Shown in pieces: positions 51,260 through 59,874 of a stretch of 64,000 bases of DNA. Position 1 is the stretch's first letter. Every line of letters starts with the position of its first letter. The notes under the pieces are model-generated. The model did no database searches, was not told where the DNA came from, and worked only from the letters and a program-made list of their open reading frames with translations. The translations under genes and the position numbers were made by a program. The stretch is from Nocardioides litoris (GTDB lineage Bacteria > Actinomycetota > Actinomycetes > Propionibacteriales > Nocardioidaceae). The stretch spans positions 1,488,001 to 1,552,000 of the forward strand of contig NZ_VDMR01000001.1 of NCBI RefSeq assembly GCF_006346315.1, written 5' to 3'.

Positions 51260-52365
51260 CGCAGACCTTCTCCGACCCCGACCTCAACACGCTGTCCCGC
51301 ACCTGGTCGGGCACCCACGGCGACGAGCCGTTCGGCCACCTCGACCTCCGCCTGACCGACACCTGCCTGCGCGACGGGTCGCACCACAAGCGGCACCAGT
51401 TCACCGCCACCGAGGTGCGCGACATCGTCGGCGCGCTCGACGCCTCCGGCATCCCGGTCATCGAGGTCACCCACGGCGACGGGCTCGGCGGGTCGTCGTT
51501 CAACTACGGCTTCTCCCGCACGCCCGAGCAGGAGCTGATCGCCATCGCGGCCGAGACCGCGACCCGGGCCAAGATCGCCTTCCTCATGCTCCCCGGCGTC
51601 GGCACCAAGGACGACATCCGGGCGGCCCAGGACAACGGTGGCCAGATCTGCCGGATCGCCACCCACTGCACCGAGGCCGACGTCTCGATCCAGCACTTCG
51701 GCCTGGCCCGCGAGCTCGGCCTGGAGACGGTGGGGTTCCTGATGATGAGCCACACCCAGCCCCCCGAGGTGCTGGCTCGCCAGGCCCGCACCATGGTCGA
51801 CGCCGGCTGCCAGTGCGTGTACGTCGTCGACTCCGCCGGCGCGCTCGTCATGGAGCAGACCGCCGACCGGGTCTCGGCCGTCGTCGCCGAGATCGGCCAC
51901 CAGGCCGACGTCGGCTTCCACGGCCACGAGAACCTGGGCCTGGGCGTGGCCAACACCGTCATCGCCGCCCGGGCCGGCGCCACCCAGATCGACGGGTCGG
52001 TCCGTCGCTTCGGTGCCGGCGCCGGCAACACCCCGCTCGAGGCGTTCATCGGCGTCTGCGACAAGCTCGGCTGGACCACCGGCGTCGACTTCCTCACCGT
52101 CGTCGACGCCAGCGAGGACGTCATCCGCCCGGCCATGCCCGAGGAGTGCCGCCTGGACCGGATGACGCTGATGATGGGCTACGCCGGCGTCTACTCCAGC
52201 TTCCTCAAGCACGCCGGCAACGCCGCCGAACGCTACGGCGTCTCCGGCGCCCAGATCCTCCTCGAGGCCGGCCGCAGGGGGCTGATCGGCGGCCAGGAGG
52301 ACCAGCTCATCGACATCGCCCTGCTCCTGAGGTCCGAGCAGGACAAGGCCGCCGCCGGCTCTTGA
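51256..52365 (+). CDS. hsaF: 4-hydroxy-2-oxovalerate aldolase (HsaF)
   Basis: A 369-residue DRE-TIM metallolyase. The metal site begins with [17 protein letters not shown] (about residue 33), and [15 protein letters not shown] (about 219) supplies the His ligands. A C-terminal communication domain binds HsaG. It splits 4-hydroxy-2-oxo acids into pyruvate and an aldehyde. The ATG overlaps the hsaG stop (ATGA). An N-terminal extension of about 20 residues precedes the usual family start. Confidence 0.92.
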   Translation: MTQTFSDPDLNTLSRTWSGTHGDEPFGHLDLRLTDTCLRDGSHHKRHQFTATEVRDIVGALDASGIPVIEVTHGDGLGGSSFNYGFSRTPEQELIAIAAETATRAKIAFLMLPGVGTKDDIRAAQDNGGQICRIATHCTEADVSIQHFGLARELGLETVGFLMMSHTQPPEVLARQARTMVDAGCQCVYVVDSAGALVMEQTADRVSAVVAEIGHQADVGFHGHENLGLGVANTVIAARAGATQIDGSVRRFGAGAGNTPLEAFIGVCDKLGWTTGVDFLTVVDASEDVIRPAMPEECRLDRMTLMMGYAGVYSSFLKHAGNAAERYGVSGAQILLEAGRRGLIGGQEDQLIDIALLLRSEQDKAAAGS

Positions 52366-52417
52366 TCGCTGACCCGCCGCGCCGTCACGACGGGCCAGCG
52401 TGGCGGGCGAGCGTGGA

Positions 52418-53311
52418 TCAGATGGAGACGGGCTTGCCGCCGGTCACGGCGATGACCTCGCCGGTGACGTAGGTGGCGTCGTCGGAGGCCAGGAACACGT
52501 ACGCCGGGGCGACCTCGGCCGGCTGGCCGGCGCGGCCCAGCGGTGTCGACTCGCCGAAGGAGGAGACCTGGTCCTCCGGCATGGTGGCGGGGATGAGCGG
52601 GGTCCAGATCGGGCCCGGGGCGACCGCGTTGACCCGGATGCCGTCACCGCCGAGCGCCTCGGCCAGGCCGCGGGTGAAGTTGACGATGCCGGCCTTGGTC
52701 ACCGCGTAGTCGAGCAGCGGCGGCGCGGGCGAGGAGGCCTGGACCGAGCTGGTCGAGATGATGCTCGACCCCGGTCGCAGGTGGGGCAGCGCGGCCTGGG
52801 CCAGCCAGAACATGGCGTACAGGTTGGTCTTGAAGACGCGGTCGAGCTGCTCGGTCGAGATGTCGGCCAGACCGCCGGGCTGGGCCTGCTGGTAGGCGGC
52901 GTTGTTGACGAGGACGTCGAGGCCGCCGAGGTCGCGCACGGTCCGCTCGACGACCTCGCGGCAGAACGCCTCCTCCTGCAGGTCGCCCGGCAGCAGCAGC
53001 GCTCGTCGGCCCGCGTCCTCGACCCACTCCGCGGTACGACGGGCGTCCTCGGCCTCGCCGGGCAGGTGGACGATGGCCACGTCGGCGCCCTCGCGTGCGA
53101 AGGCGATGGCCACGGCCCGGCCGATGCCGGAGTCACCGCCGGTGACCAGGGCGACCTTGCCGGGCAGCCGGTCGTGCCCGACGTACCCCTCCTCGCCGTG
53201 GTCGGGCTCCTCGCCCATCGCGGAGGTGACCGAGCCGGGGTGGCCGGGGTCGGGCAGCTGCTCGCCGTCGGTGTCGGGGTGGTCGTGGACGTCGCGGGGG
53301 TCGCTGGTCAT
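52418..53311 (-). CDS. SDR family oxidoreductase (YghA/general stress 39-like)
   Basis: A 297-residue SDR with a 45-residue acidic N-terminal extension (DHPDTDGEQLPDPGHPG), then TGGDSGIGRAVAIAFAREGAD (about 58), NNAA (about 138) and YAVTKAGIVNFTR (about 205). Extension and GDSGIGR motif mark the YghA/GSP39 group, stress-associated NADP-dependent dehydrogenases with broad carbonyl substrates. The ATG at 53311 is within the usual range for the group. It converges on hsaF. Confidence 0.85.
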   Translation of the reverse strand: MTSDPRDVHDHPDTDGEQLPDPGHPGSVTSAMGEEPDHGEEGYVGHDRLPGKVALVTGGDSGIGRAVAIAFAREGADVAIVHLPGEAEDARRTAEWVEDAGRRALLLPGDLQEEAFCREVVERTVRDLGGLDVLVNNAAYQQAQPGGLADISTEQLDRVFKTNLYAMFWLAQAALPHLRPGSSIISTSSVQASSPAPPLLDYAVTKAGIVNFTRGLAEALGGDGIRVNAVAPGPIWTPLIPATMPEDQVSSFGESTPLGRAGQPAEVAPAYVFLASDDATYVTGEVIAVTGGKPVSI

Positions 53312-53391
53312 GCCGTCCGGTGCCCAGCCCGCGTCGCGCCACCCGGACCCAGGTGGGTGACAGCGCGGGCCACCGCGGCTAACGTGACACC

Positions 53392-54264
53392 GTGTCGCAG
53401 ACAAACCGGACCTCGGCCCGACGGCGCCGCCGCGAGCCCGTCCCGGCCCCCACCGTGCACACGGGCACCGGGGAGCCCCTCCTGCTCCTGCACCCCTTCA
53501 CCACCTCCCACGACGTGTGGGCCGAGGTCGTCCCGACCCTGGCGCAGGAGCACGAGGTCGTGGCGGCCACCCTGCCCGGGCACTGGGGCGGTCCGCCGCT
53601 GCGCCGCCGCGACGTCTCGCTGCAGGCCTACGCCGACGGCGTCGAGACCCTGCTCGACGAGCTCGGCTGGGACACCTGCCACCTGGCCGGCAACTCCATC
53701 GGTGGCTGGCTCGCGTTCGAGCTGGCCCAGCGCGGCCGCGCGCGGAGCGTCACCGCCATCGCGCCGGCCGGCAGCTGGACGAAGTGGTCGCGCGAGGAGA
53801 TCGTCGTGGCGGGCAAGTTCGCCGGCCTGTACGCCGCCGCGCTGCTCGGGCACGCGCTCGGCGAGCGGGCGCTCGACCTGCCGCTCCACTCCCTCGTGCT
53901 CAAGACCGTCTCGCACCACCCGCGCCGGGTCTCGCGCGAGCGCGCCGACAACTTCGTCCGCGCCGCCTCGCGCTGCCCGTCGTTCCTGCCGTTCATCCTC
54001 TCCGAGGTGCGCAGCTCCGACGCGACCGACGTGCGCGGACTCGACCGCGAGGTCCCGGTGCGGCTGGTGCTGTGCGAGCGCGACCTCCTGCTCCCGCCGA
54101 AGCGGTACGGCGCGCCGTACGCCGCCGCCATGCCCGACGCCGACGTGGTCACCCTGGCCGACATCGGGCACATCCCGATGTTCGAGGACCCCGACCTCGT
54201 CGCCGCGACGATCCTCGAGCACACCCGGGCGCACGCCGCTCTCCGGCACGCCGACACCGCCTGA
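53392..54264 (+). CDS. Alpha/beta fold hydrolase
   Basis: A 290-residue hydrolase with LLLLHPFTTS (oxyanion, about 28), nucleophile GNSIGGWLAFELA (about 99) and late Asp and His (CERDLLLP about 230, DIGHIPMFEDP about 260). The fold is that of haloalkane dehalogenase-like or meta-cleavage hydrolases. The gene stands alone, divergent from the SDR gene, with a GTG start. No operator of KstR type was seen here, so I do not place it in the steroid regulon. Confidence 0.75.
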   Translation: MSQTNRTSARRRRREPVPAPTVHTGTGEPLLLLHPFTTSHDVWAEVVPTLAQEHEVVAATLPGHWGGPPLRRRDVSLQAYADGVETLLDELGWDTCHLAGNSIGGWLAFELAQRGRARSVTAIAPAGSWTKWSREEIVVAGKFAGLYAAALLGHALGERALDLPLHSLVLKTVSHHPRRVSRERADNFVRAASRCPSFLPFILSEVRSSDATDVRGLDREVPVRLVLCERDLLLPPKRYGAPYAAAMPDADVVTLADIGHIPMFEDPDLVAATILEHTRAHAALRHADTA

Positions 54265-54300
54265 GACCGCCTGGGACCGCCCGGGACCGCCTGGGACCGA
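54261..54300 (+). repeat. Short tandem repeat, 10-base period
   Basis: Four units of CTGRGACCGC-like sequence run from the last codon of the hydrolase gene into the terminator hairpin. The stop codon lies in the first unit. Confidence 0.7.
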
Positions 54301-54334
54301 CGACGCCCCGCGACCGGTCGGTCGCGGGGCGTCG
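54301..54334. terminator. Strong bidirectional hairpin terminator
   Basis: CGACGCCCCGCGACC, a GGTC loop and GGTCGCGGGGCGTCG form a perfect 15-bp stem between converging genes (alpha/beta hydrolase and spo0M). Confidence 0.88.
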
Positions 54335-54362
54335 CCTCGGGGGTGCGAGCGGGGTGGGTGGC

Positions 54363-55115
54363 TCAGACGGTGCCGAGCACGTGGTTGATGTGCTGGGTGA
54401 TCGACTGGACGTCGGTGTCCTGGTGGTTGAGGGTGAAGCGACGGGTGACGTCGGAGCCCTCGAGGAAGAACCCGCCCTTCTTGTCGACCTCGATGAGCAC
54501 GTCGAGGTCGTGGGCCCGGGTGAGGAAGGTCAGCTCGACCTCTTTGAACCGGCGGCCCGAGCTGCGGGCGTCGAACTCGTACTCGCCGTAGAACCCGAGC
54601 GTCGAGCCCGGCACCCGGCCGGCCTCGAAGTCGGCGCTCTTGAAGTGGAAGTTGAGCTGCTGCATCGAGTACAGCACCGCCTCCTGGGCCGGCAGGGCCT
54701 GCACCCGGATGGGGTCGTTGTCGCGGGCGTCGACGGCGTTGTCGATCTCGAGCACCGTGGCCACGGCGATCTTGAGGCCGTGGATGTGCTGGCTGCCGAC
54801 CAGGTTGGGCGACAGCTCGATCGGCACCTGCAGCTGGAAGGGCAGCGAGGCGTGCTGGCCGGGGGAGACCGCGAACGGCCCGCTGATGCGCTGCTCGCCG
54901 ATGAGCCGGGCCGAGCTCCACTCGTCGTCGCCGGACTCGACCTCGACGACGGCCGAGATCGCGGCGCGGATGCCCTCGAGCTGCTGCTCGATCTCGCCGC
55001 CGCGGACGTCGACGCGTCCGGTCAGGACTCCGCCGGGGTAGACGGTGGGGTTGTCGAGGACGGTGTCGACCTTGGCGCCGCCCTTGCCGAGCGCGGCCTG
55101 CAGTTTCTTGAACAT
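54363..55115 (-). CDS. Spo0M-family protein
   Basis: A 250-residue SpoOM/arrestin-fold protein: FKKLQAALGKGGAKVDTVLDNPTVYPGG at the N-terminus, then PFQLQVPIELSPN (about 108) and IDNAVDARDNDPI (about 135), with all-beta character. Spo0M was found as a sporulation control protein in Bacillus but is widespread in non-sporulating actinobacteria, where its role is unclear. The ATG at 55115 is used. Confidence 0.85.
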   Translation of the reverse strand: MFKKLQAALGKGGAKVDTVLDNPTVYPGGVLTGRVDVRGGEIEQQLEGIRAAISAVVEVESGDDEWSSARLIGEQRISGPFAVSPGQHASLPFQLQVPIELSPNLVGSQHIHGLKIAVATVLEIDNAVDARDNDPIRVQALPAQEAVLYSMQQLNFHFKSADFEAGRVPGSTLGFYGEYEFDARSSGRRFKEVELTFLTRAHDLDVLIEVDKKGGFFLEGSDVTRRFTLNHQDTDVQSITQHINHVLGTV

Positions 55116-55217
55116 GAGCGGCACCATAGCCACTCCGGAGCCCGTCGAACCCCCTCAATCGGTGGCGGTCGCGTGCCCGGTCCAGACCGCGGCCGGTCCC
55201 GGCCCTGGGATTGCTGC

Positions 55218-55838
55218 TCAGTCCGCCTCGGGGGCCTCGCGACCGGCGCCGGCCAGCTCCTCGCGGACCACGGCGTACGCCGTGCCGGGAGGGTAGCCCT
55301 TGCGGGCCAGCATGCCCACCAGCCGCCGGGTGGCGGTGGTGTCGTCGACCCGGGCCAGTGAGCGCAGCTTCTTGCGGACCAGCGCCCGGGCGGCGGCGTC
55401 CTCGTCGTCGGGGTCGAGCTCGTCGAGGGCCTCCCGGGCCACCTCGTCGTTGACGCCCTTGCGGCGCAGCTCCTGGGCCAGCGCCCGCCGGGCCAGGCCC
55501 TTGGCCGACTGGCGGCCGGCCACCCAGGCACGGGCGAAGGCCGCGTCGTCGACCAGGCCGACCTCGGTGAACCGGTCGAGCAGCCGGGCCGCGACGTCGT
55601 CGGGCACGTCCTTGCCGCGCAGCTTCTCGGCCAGCTCGTACCGGGAGCGGGCCCGACCGGTGAGCTGGTCGAGCAGGATCGTGCGGGCCACCGACTCCGG
55701 GTCCGCCTCGGGACCGAGAGCCTCGACGTCGACCGGCGGCTCCGGAGCCGGCCCGGCCGACCGGGTCCAGGCGGCGACGCCCCCGTGGACGTCGCCGCGC
55801 CAGGGGTCGGCCCGACCGACGACGGGCTCAGAAGTCAT
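55218..55838 (-). CDS. recX: RecX, regulatory protein of RecA
   Basis: A 206-residue RecX with the three-helix repeats ([50 protein letters not shown]) and about 45 extra N-terminal residues. RecX inhibits or modulates RecA filaments. The ATG overlaps the recA 3' end by 11 bases, so translation is coupled to recA and shares its SOS control. Confidence 0.92.
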   Translation of the reverse strand: MTSEPVVGRADPWRGDVHGGVAAWTRSAGPAPEPPVDVEALGPEADPESVARTILLDQLTGRARSRYELAEKLRGKDVPDDVAARLLDRFTEVGLVDDAAFARAWVAGRQSAKGLARRALAQELRRKGVNDEVAREALDELDPDDEDAAARALVRKKLRSLARVDDTTATRRLVGMLARKGYPPGTAYAVVREELAGAGREAPEAD

Positions 55839-56871
55839 CGATGCCGATCGGCTTGTCGGAGAGCACGTCGTCGTCGACGCTCGGGACGACGCCCAGCTTC
55901 TCCAGGATCTTCTTCTCCAGCTCGTTGGCCAGGTCGGGGTTGTCCTTGAGGAAGGTGCGGGCGTTCTCCTTGCCCTGGCCGAGCTGGTCGCCCTCGTAGG
56001 TGTACCAGGCGCCGGCCTTGCGGATGATGCCCGCCTCGACGCCCACGTCGATCAGGCCGCCCTCGCGGCTGATGCCCTTGCCGTACATGATGTCGAACTC
56101 GGCCTGCTTGAACGGCGGGGCGACCTTGTTCTTGACGACCTTGACCCGGGTGCGGTTGCCGACCATGTCGGTGCCGTCCTTGAGGGTCTCGATGCGCCGC
56201 ACGTCGAGGCGGACCGAGGAGTAGAACTTCAGCGCCCGACCACCGGTGGTGGTCTCGGGCGAGCCGAACATGACGCCGATCTTCTCGCGGAGCTGGTTGA
56301 TGAAGATGGCCGTGGTGCCGGAGTTGTTGAGGGCACCGGTCATCTTGCGCAGCGCCTGGCTCATCAGGCGGGCCTGCAGGCCGACGTGGCTGTCGCCCAT
56401 CTCGCCCTCGATCTCGGCGCGGGGCACGAGCGCGGCGACCGAGTCGATGACGATCAGGTCGAGGGCGCCGGAGCGGATGAGCATGTCGGCGATCTCGAGG
56501 GCCTGCTCACCGGAGTCGGGCTGGGAGACCAGCAGGGCGTCGGTGTCGACGCCGAGGGCCTTGGCGTAGTCGGGGTCGAGCGCGTGCTCGGCGTCGATGA
56601 AGGCCACGATGCCGCCGCGGGCCTGGGCGTTGGCCACCGCGTGCAGGGCGACCGTCGTCTTGCCCGAGGACTCCGGGCCGTAGATCTCGACCACCCGGCC
56701 GCGCGGCAGGCCGCCGAGGCCGAGCGCGACGTCGAGGGCGATCGAGCCGGTGGGGATGATCTCCAGGGGCGCGCGGGTCTCGTCGCCGAGGCGCATCACC
56801 GAGCCCTTGCCGAACTGCTTCTCGATGTTGAGCAGCGCCGCGTCGAGGGCCTTGTCGCGGTCTCCAGCCAT
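55828..56871 (-). CDS. recA: RecA recombinase
   Basis: A 347-residue Rec[13 protein letters not shown] at the start, Walker A GPESSGKT (about 66), the [20 protein letters not shown] loop L1 region (about 140-160) and MNQ-type [10 protein letters not shown] (about 190). No intein is present. RecA drives homologous recombination and LexA self-cleavage. The ATG at 56871 follows AAAGGAC. Upstream lie a PafBC/RecA-NDp-type promoter and an SOS box. Confidence 0.97.
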   Translation of the reverse strand: MAGDRDKALDAALLNIEKQFGKGSVMRLGDETRAPLEIIPTGSIALDVALGLGGLPRGRVVEIYGPESSGKTTVALHAVANAQARGGIVAFIDAEHALDPDYAKALGVDTDALLVSQPDSGEQALEIADMLIRSGALDLIVIDSVAALVPRAEIEGEMGDSHVGLQARLMSQALRKMTGALNNSGTTAIFINQLREKIGVMFGSPETTTGGRALKFYSSVRLDVRRIETLKDGTDMVGNRTRVKVVKNKVAPPFKQAEFDIMYGKGISREGGLIDVGVEAGIIRKAGAWYTYEGDQLGQGKENARTFLKDNPDLANELEKKILEKLGVVPSVDDDVLSDKPIGIDDF

Positions 56872-56931
56872 GGTGTCCGTCCTTTGCTTCACAGGGGTGT
56901 CGTGGTCGGTCGTCGTGATCCGTCGGCCGAG

Positions 56932-56954
56932 ACGCTAGGGGCGACCACCGACAC
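56932..56954 (-). promoter_or_regulatory. RecA-NDp (PafBC-type) promoter of recA
   Basis: On the minus strand TGTCGGTG (56953-56946), an 8-base spacer and TAGCGT (56937-56932) match the mycobacterial LexA-independent damage promoter TTGTCRGTG-N8-TANNNT closely. Transcription would start about 55 bases before the recA ATG. Confidence 0.75.
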
Positions 56955-57029
56955 AACGCCTGCGGTGACGGTGGGCCTGTGGACGACCGCCTGGATCGAC
57001 TGCGCCTTCGCGACGCGACCAGCCTAGGA

Positions 57030-57043
57030 CGAACACGTGTTCG
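57030..57043. promoter_or_regulatory. SOS box (LexA operator)
   Basis: CGAACACGTGTTCG is a perfect palindrome matching the actinobacterial SOS box CGAACN4GTTCG. It lies about 160 bp before recA and 59 bp before the divergent phosphoribosyltransferase gene, so it may serve a distal recA promoter as in mycobacteria, the divergent gene, or both. Confidence 0.82.
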
Positions 57044-57101
57044 AACCCATCCGACACGCCGCCGTAACCTGCGCGGCGCCGATCCTGGGCACACTCGGAG
57101 G

Positions 57102-57572
57102 GTGACCGACGACCGCGAGGTGCTCACCTGGACCGCGTTCGGCGAGGCGGTCGACGACCTTGCCCGCCAGGTCAGGGCCGACGGCTACCAGCCCGACCTC
57201 GTCCTCTCCGTGGCCCGCGGCGGGCTCGCCCTCGGCATGGGCCTGGGCTACGCGCTGGGGGTCAAGGACGTCGCCGTCATCAACGTCGAGCTCTACACCG
57301 GTGTCGACGAGCGCCTGCCCGCCCCCGTCGTCCGTCCGCCCACCCCTGCCCCCGTCGAGCTGGAGGGGCGCACGGTGCTCGTCGTCGACGACATCGCCGA
57401 CACCGGGCTGACCCTGCGGCACGTCCAGCAGTTCTGCGCCGGCCACGTCGCCGACGTGCGCAGTGCGGTGGTCTTCGAGAAGGACCGCTCGGTCGTGCGG
57501 CCCGACTACGCCTGGCGCCGGACCGAGAAGTGGGTCGACTTCGCGTGGTCGGCGGTCCCGGTCGGCTCCTAG
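57102..57572 (+). CDS. Phosphoribosyltransferase family protein
   Basis: A 156-residue type I phosphoribosyltransferase. The PRPP loop is VLVVDDIADTGLTL (about residues 90-103), and VARGGLALGMGLGYALG forms the pyrophosphate loop. It resembles the hypoxanthine/xanthine PRTase-like proteins of actinobacteria; the base is not predictable. The GTG follows GGAGG. It is divergent from recA, with the SOS box in between, so damage control is possible. Confidence 0.82.
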   Translation: MTDDREVLTWTAFGEAVDDLARQVRADGYQPDLVLSVARGGLALGMGLGYALGVKDVAVINVELYTGVDERLPAPVVRPPTPAPVELEGRTVLVVDDIADTGLTLRHVQQFCAGHVADVRSAVVFEKDRSVVRPDYAWRRTEKWVDFAWSAVPVGS

Positions 57573-57581
57573 GCTGGGTCG

Positions 57582-58442
57582 GTGACCACCAGCACCGCAG
57601 GCATCCCGGCCGCCCTCCGCCTGGCCGCCGGCCCCGTGGACCTCGCCGCGATCGAGACCGACGCGGCGCCGGCGTACGACGGGGGCAAGGCGCAGGGGGC
57701 GGCCGACCTCGCCGCGATGGGCGCCGAGCTGGCCGACCTGCAGGAGCGGCTCTTCGCCGAGGGCACCGCGGGCGGCACCCGCTCGGTGCTGCTCGTCCTG
57801 CAGGGCATGGACACCTCCGGCAAGGGCGGCACGCTGCGCCACACCGTCGGACTGGTCGACCCCCAGGGCGTGCGCATCACCTCGTTCAAGGCGCCGACCG
57901 AGGAGGAGCGCAGCCACGACTTCCTGTGGCGCATCGAGCGGGCCCTGCCGCGGGCCGGGACGATCGGCGTCTTCGACCGCTCCCACTACGAGGACGTGCT
58001 CATCGCGCGGGTGCGCTCGCTCGCCCCGCCCGAGGAGGTCGAGCGCCGGTACGCCGCCATCAACGACTTCGAGCAGCGGCTCGTCGAGGGCGGGACGACG
58101 GTGGTCAAGTGCATGCTGCACGTCTCGGCCGCCGAGCAGAAGGAGCGCCTGCTGGCGCGCCTCGACGACCCGACCAAGCACTGGAAGTTCAACCCCGGCG
58201 ACATCGACGAGCGCTCGCAGTGGCCGGCCTACCAGGAGGCCTACGAGGTCGCGCTCGAGCGCACCCACACCGACCACGCACCGTGGCACGTCGTCCCGGC
58301 CGACAAGAAGTGGTTCCGCAACCTCGCCGTCGGGGCGCTGCTGCTGCAGACCCTGCGGGGGCTCGACCCGCAGTGGCCGGCGGCCGACTTCGACGTCGCC
58401 GAGCAGCGCCAGCGCCTGCTCAGCGAGGACCCGCTCGCGTGA
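57582..58442 (+). CDS. Polyphosphate kinase 2 family (polyP:nucleotide phosphotransferase)
   Basis: A 286-residue PPK2-family enzyme. Walker A is QGMDTSGKGG (about 73), the lid is FKAPTEEERSHDFLWR (about 106), and Walker B is GVFDRSHYEDVL (about 129). It transfers phosphate between polyphosphate and nucleotides. It starts 9 bp after the phosphoribosyltransferase and overlaps the HipA-like gene (GTGA), suggesting a four-gene operon of nucleotide-related and kinase proteins. Confidence 0.9.
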   Translation: MTTSTAGIPAALRLAAGPVDLAAIETDAAPAYDGGKAQGAADLAAMGAELADLQERLFAEGTAGGTRSVLLVLQGMDTSGKGGTLRHTVGLVDPQGVRITSFKAPTEEERSHDFLWRIERALPRAGTIGVFDRSHYEDVLIARVRSLAPPEEVERRYAAINDFEQRLVEGGTTVVKCMLHVSAAEQKERLLARLDDPTKHWKFNPGDIDERSQWPAYQEAYEVALERTHTDHAPWHVVPADKKWFRNLAVGALLLQTLRGLDPQWPAADFDVAEQRQRLLSEDPLA

Positions 58443-59200
58443 GCCCCCTGGAGACGGTCACCGTCACCCGCTTCGTGACGCCGCTGCGCGAGGGCGGCAG
58501 CCTGCCGGGGGTCGTCGAGGGTGACGACCTCGGCACCTACGTGTGCAAGTTCCGCGGCGCGGGCCAGGGGCCGCGCGTCCTGGTCGCCGAGGTGGTGGTG
58601 GGCGAGCTCGCCCGCGCCATCGGCCTCGACGCCCCCCGCCAGGTCGTGCTCGACCTGTCCTCGGAGATCGCCCGCTACGAGGCCGACGAGGAGGTGCAGG
58701 ACCTCCTGACCGCCAGCACGGGGCTCAACCTCGGCAGCGACTTCCTCCCCGGCTCCTTCGGGTACGACGGGCAGACCGGCATCGAGTCCGCCGTGGCCGG
58801 CCGGGTGGTCTGGCTGGACGCGTTCTGCGCCAACGTCGACCGCTCGTGGCGCAACCCCAACCTGCTGCTGTGGAACGGCGCCCTCTGGGTCATCGACCAC
58901 GGCGCGTCGCTGTACTTCCACCACGCCTGGCCCGGCGGGGTGGGAGACCCGGCCCGGTTCGCGGCCCAGCCGTGGGACCCCGCCGACCACGTCCTGGTCG
59001 GCCGTGCGGGCGACCTCGCCGCCGTCGACGCGGAGCTGACCGCGCTCGTGACGCCCGAGCTCCTCGCCGAGGTCGTGGCCCTGGTCCCCGACGCCTTCCT
59101 CGACCCGGTACCGGGAGCGGGGACGCCGGAGGAGCTGCGGGCGGCGTACGTCGCGTTCCTGGTCGCCCGCCTCGGCACCCGCCAGTGGCTGCCGGCGTGA
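58439..59200 (+). CDS. HipA-like kinase (HipA_2 family)
   Basis: A 253-residue HipA-type kinase-fold protein. YVCKFRGAGQGPRVLVAEVVVGELA carries the ATP-binding Lys and following helix, NVDRSWRNPNLL (about 138) holds the catalytic Asp and Asn, and VIDHGASLYF (about 157) is the DFG-like metal motif. Unlike true HipA it has no DNA-binding HipB partner; the coupled DUF3037 gene takes that position. Substrate unknown. HipA proteins phosphorylate tRNA synthetases, but that cannot be assumed here. Confidence 0.8.
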   Translation: MSPLETVTVTRFVTPLREGGSLPGVVEGDDLGTYVCKFRGAGQGPRVLVAEVVVGELARAIGLDAPRQVVLDLSSEIARYEADEEVQDLLTASTGLNLGSDFLPGSFGYDGQTGIESAVAGRVVWLDAFCANVDRSWRNPNLLLWNGALWVIDHGASLYFHHAWPGGVGDPARFAAQPWDPADHVLVGRAGDLAAVDAELTALVTPELLAEVVALVPDAFLDPVPGAGTPEELRAAYVAFLVARLGTRQWLPA

Positions 59201-59586
59201 GCGGCGCGGTCGCGGTGCAGGCCTACCAGTACGTCGCGCTGCGCTGCGTGCCGCGCGTGGAGCGCGAGGAGTTCTGCAACGTCGGCGTGGTGCTCTACTG
59301 CCACGCCACCAACTACCTCGCCGCCGCCTGGCGGGTCGACGAGGCGCGCCTGGCTGCGCTCGGCGACGTCGACCCGGCCCTGGTCCGCGACGCCCTGGCC
59401 TTCGTCGACGCCGTGTGCGCCGGCACGGAGCGGGCCGGGGGAGCCGGGCGGGTGCCGGTGAGCCAGCGCTTTGGCTTCCTCAAGGCGCCGCGGAGCACGG
59501 TGCTGCAGCCCGGTCCGGTGCACGGGGGAGTGACCGCCGATCCGGCCCGGCAGCTGGGACACCTGCTGGACCGGCTGACCGGCTGA
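59197..59586 (+). CDS. DUF3037 protein, partner of the HipA-like kinase
   Basis: A 129-residue DUF3037 protein (YQYVALRCVPRVEREEFCNVGVVLYC, about residues 10-35) with overlap to the HipA-like gene (GTGA). DUF3037 and HipA_2 genes are commonly adjacent, which suggests one functional pair. No catalytic motif is visible. Confidence 0.8.
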   Translation: MSGAVAVQAYQYVALRCVPRVEREEFCNVGVVLYCHATNYLAAAWRVDEARLAALGDVDPALVRDALAFVDAVCAGTERAGGAGRVPVSQRFGFLKAPRSTVLQPGPVHGGVTADPARQLGHLLDRLTG

Positions 59587-59589
59587 GGT

Positions 59590-59874
59590 TCAGAGGATCG
59601 CCTCCCAGGTGGTGAGGGCCAGCACGACCGGCACCACGACGGTCAGGATGACCGCCCACCCGGCGCCACCGGTGGCCCACCGCACCATCCAGAACGCGCC
59701 GCCCCAGGCGATGAGGCAGACGGGCAGCAGGGGCCAGAAGTACGCCGCGAACAGGGCCAGGACGGGGCTGAGGGCGATGGCCTGCAGGCACCCGACGACG
59801 GCGCCTACGACCGACGTGGGGTAGGGCTGGCCGCGCTCGACGACGTGCGGCAGGGCGACCGGGGGCTGGTTCAC
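59590..59874 (-). CDS. Small membrane protein
   Basis: A 94-residue protein with two or three hydrophobic segments (VVGAVVGCLQAIALSPVLALFAAYF, LLPVCLIAWGGAFW, AVILTVVVPVVLAL). The GTG overlaps the stop of the fused permease, so it is the last gene of the ABC transporter operon. Function unknown. It converges on the DUF3037 gene with a 3-bp gap. Confidence 0.6.
   Translation of the reverse strand: MNQPPVALPHVVERGQPYPTSVVGAVVGCLQAIALSPVLALFAAYFWPLLPVCLIAWGGAFWMVRWATGGAGWAVILTVVVPVVLALTTWEAIL

Noticed and set aside
53392..54264. Assignment of this hydrolase to the KstR regulon because it lies near hsaEGF
   Set aside because: No KstR-like palindrome lies in its upstream region, and a divergent stress-type SDR separates it from the hsa operon.
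58439..59586. A classical HipBA toxin-antitoxin module
   Set aside because: There is no HipB-like DNA-binding gene. The partner is a DUF3037 protein, so the label would be misleading.
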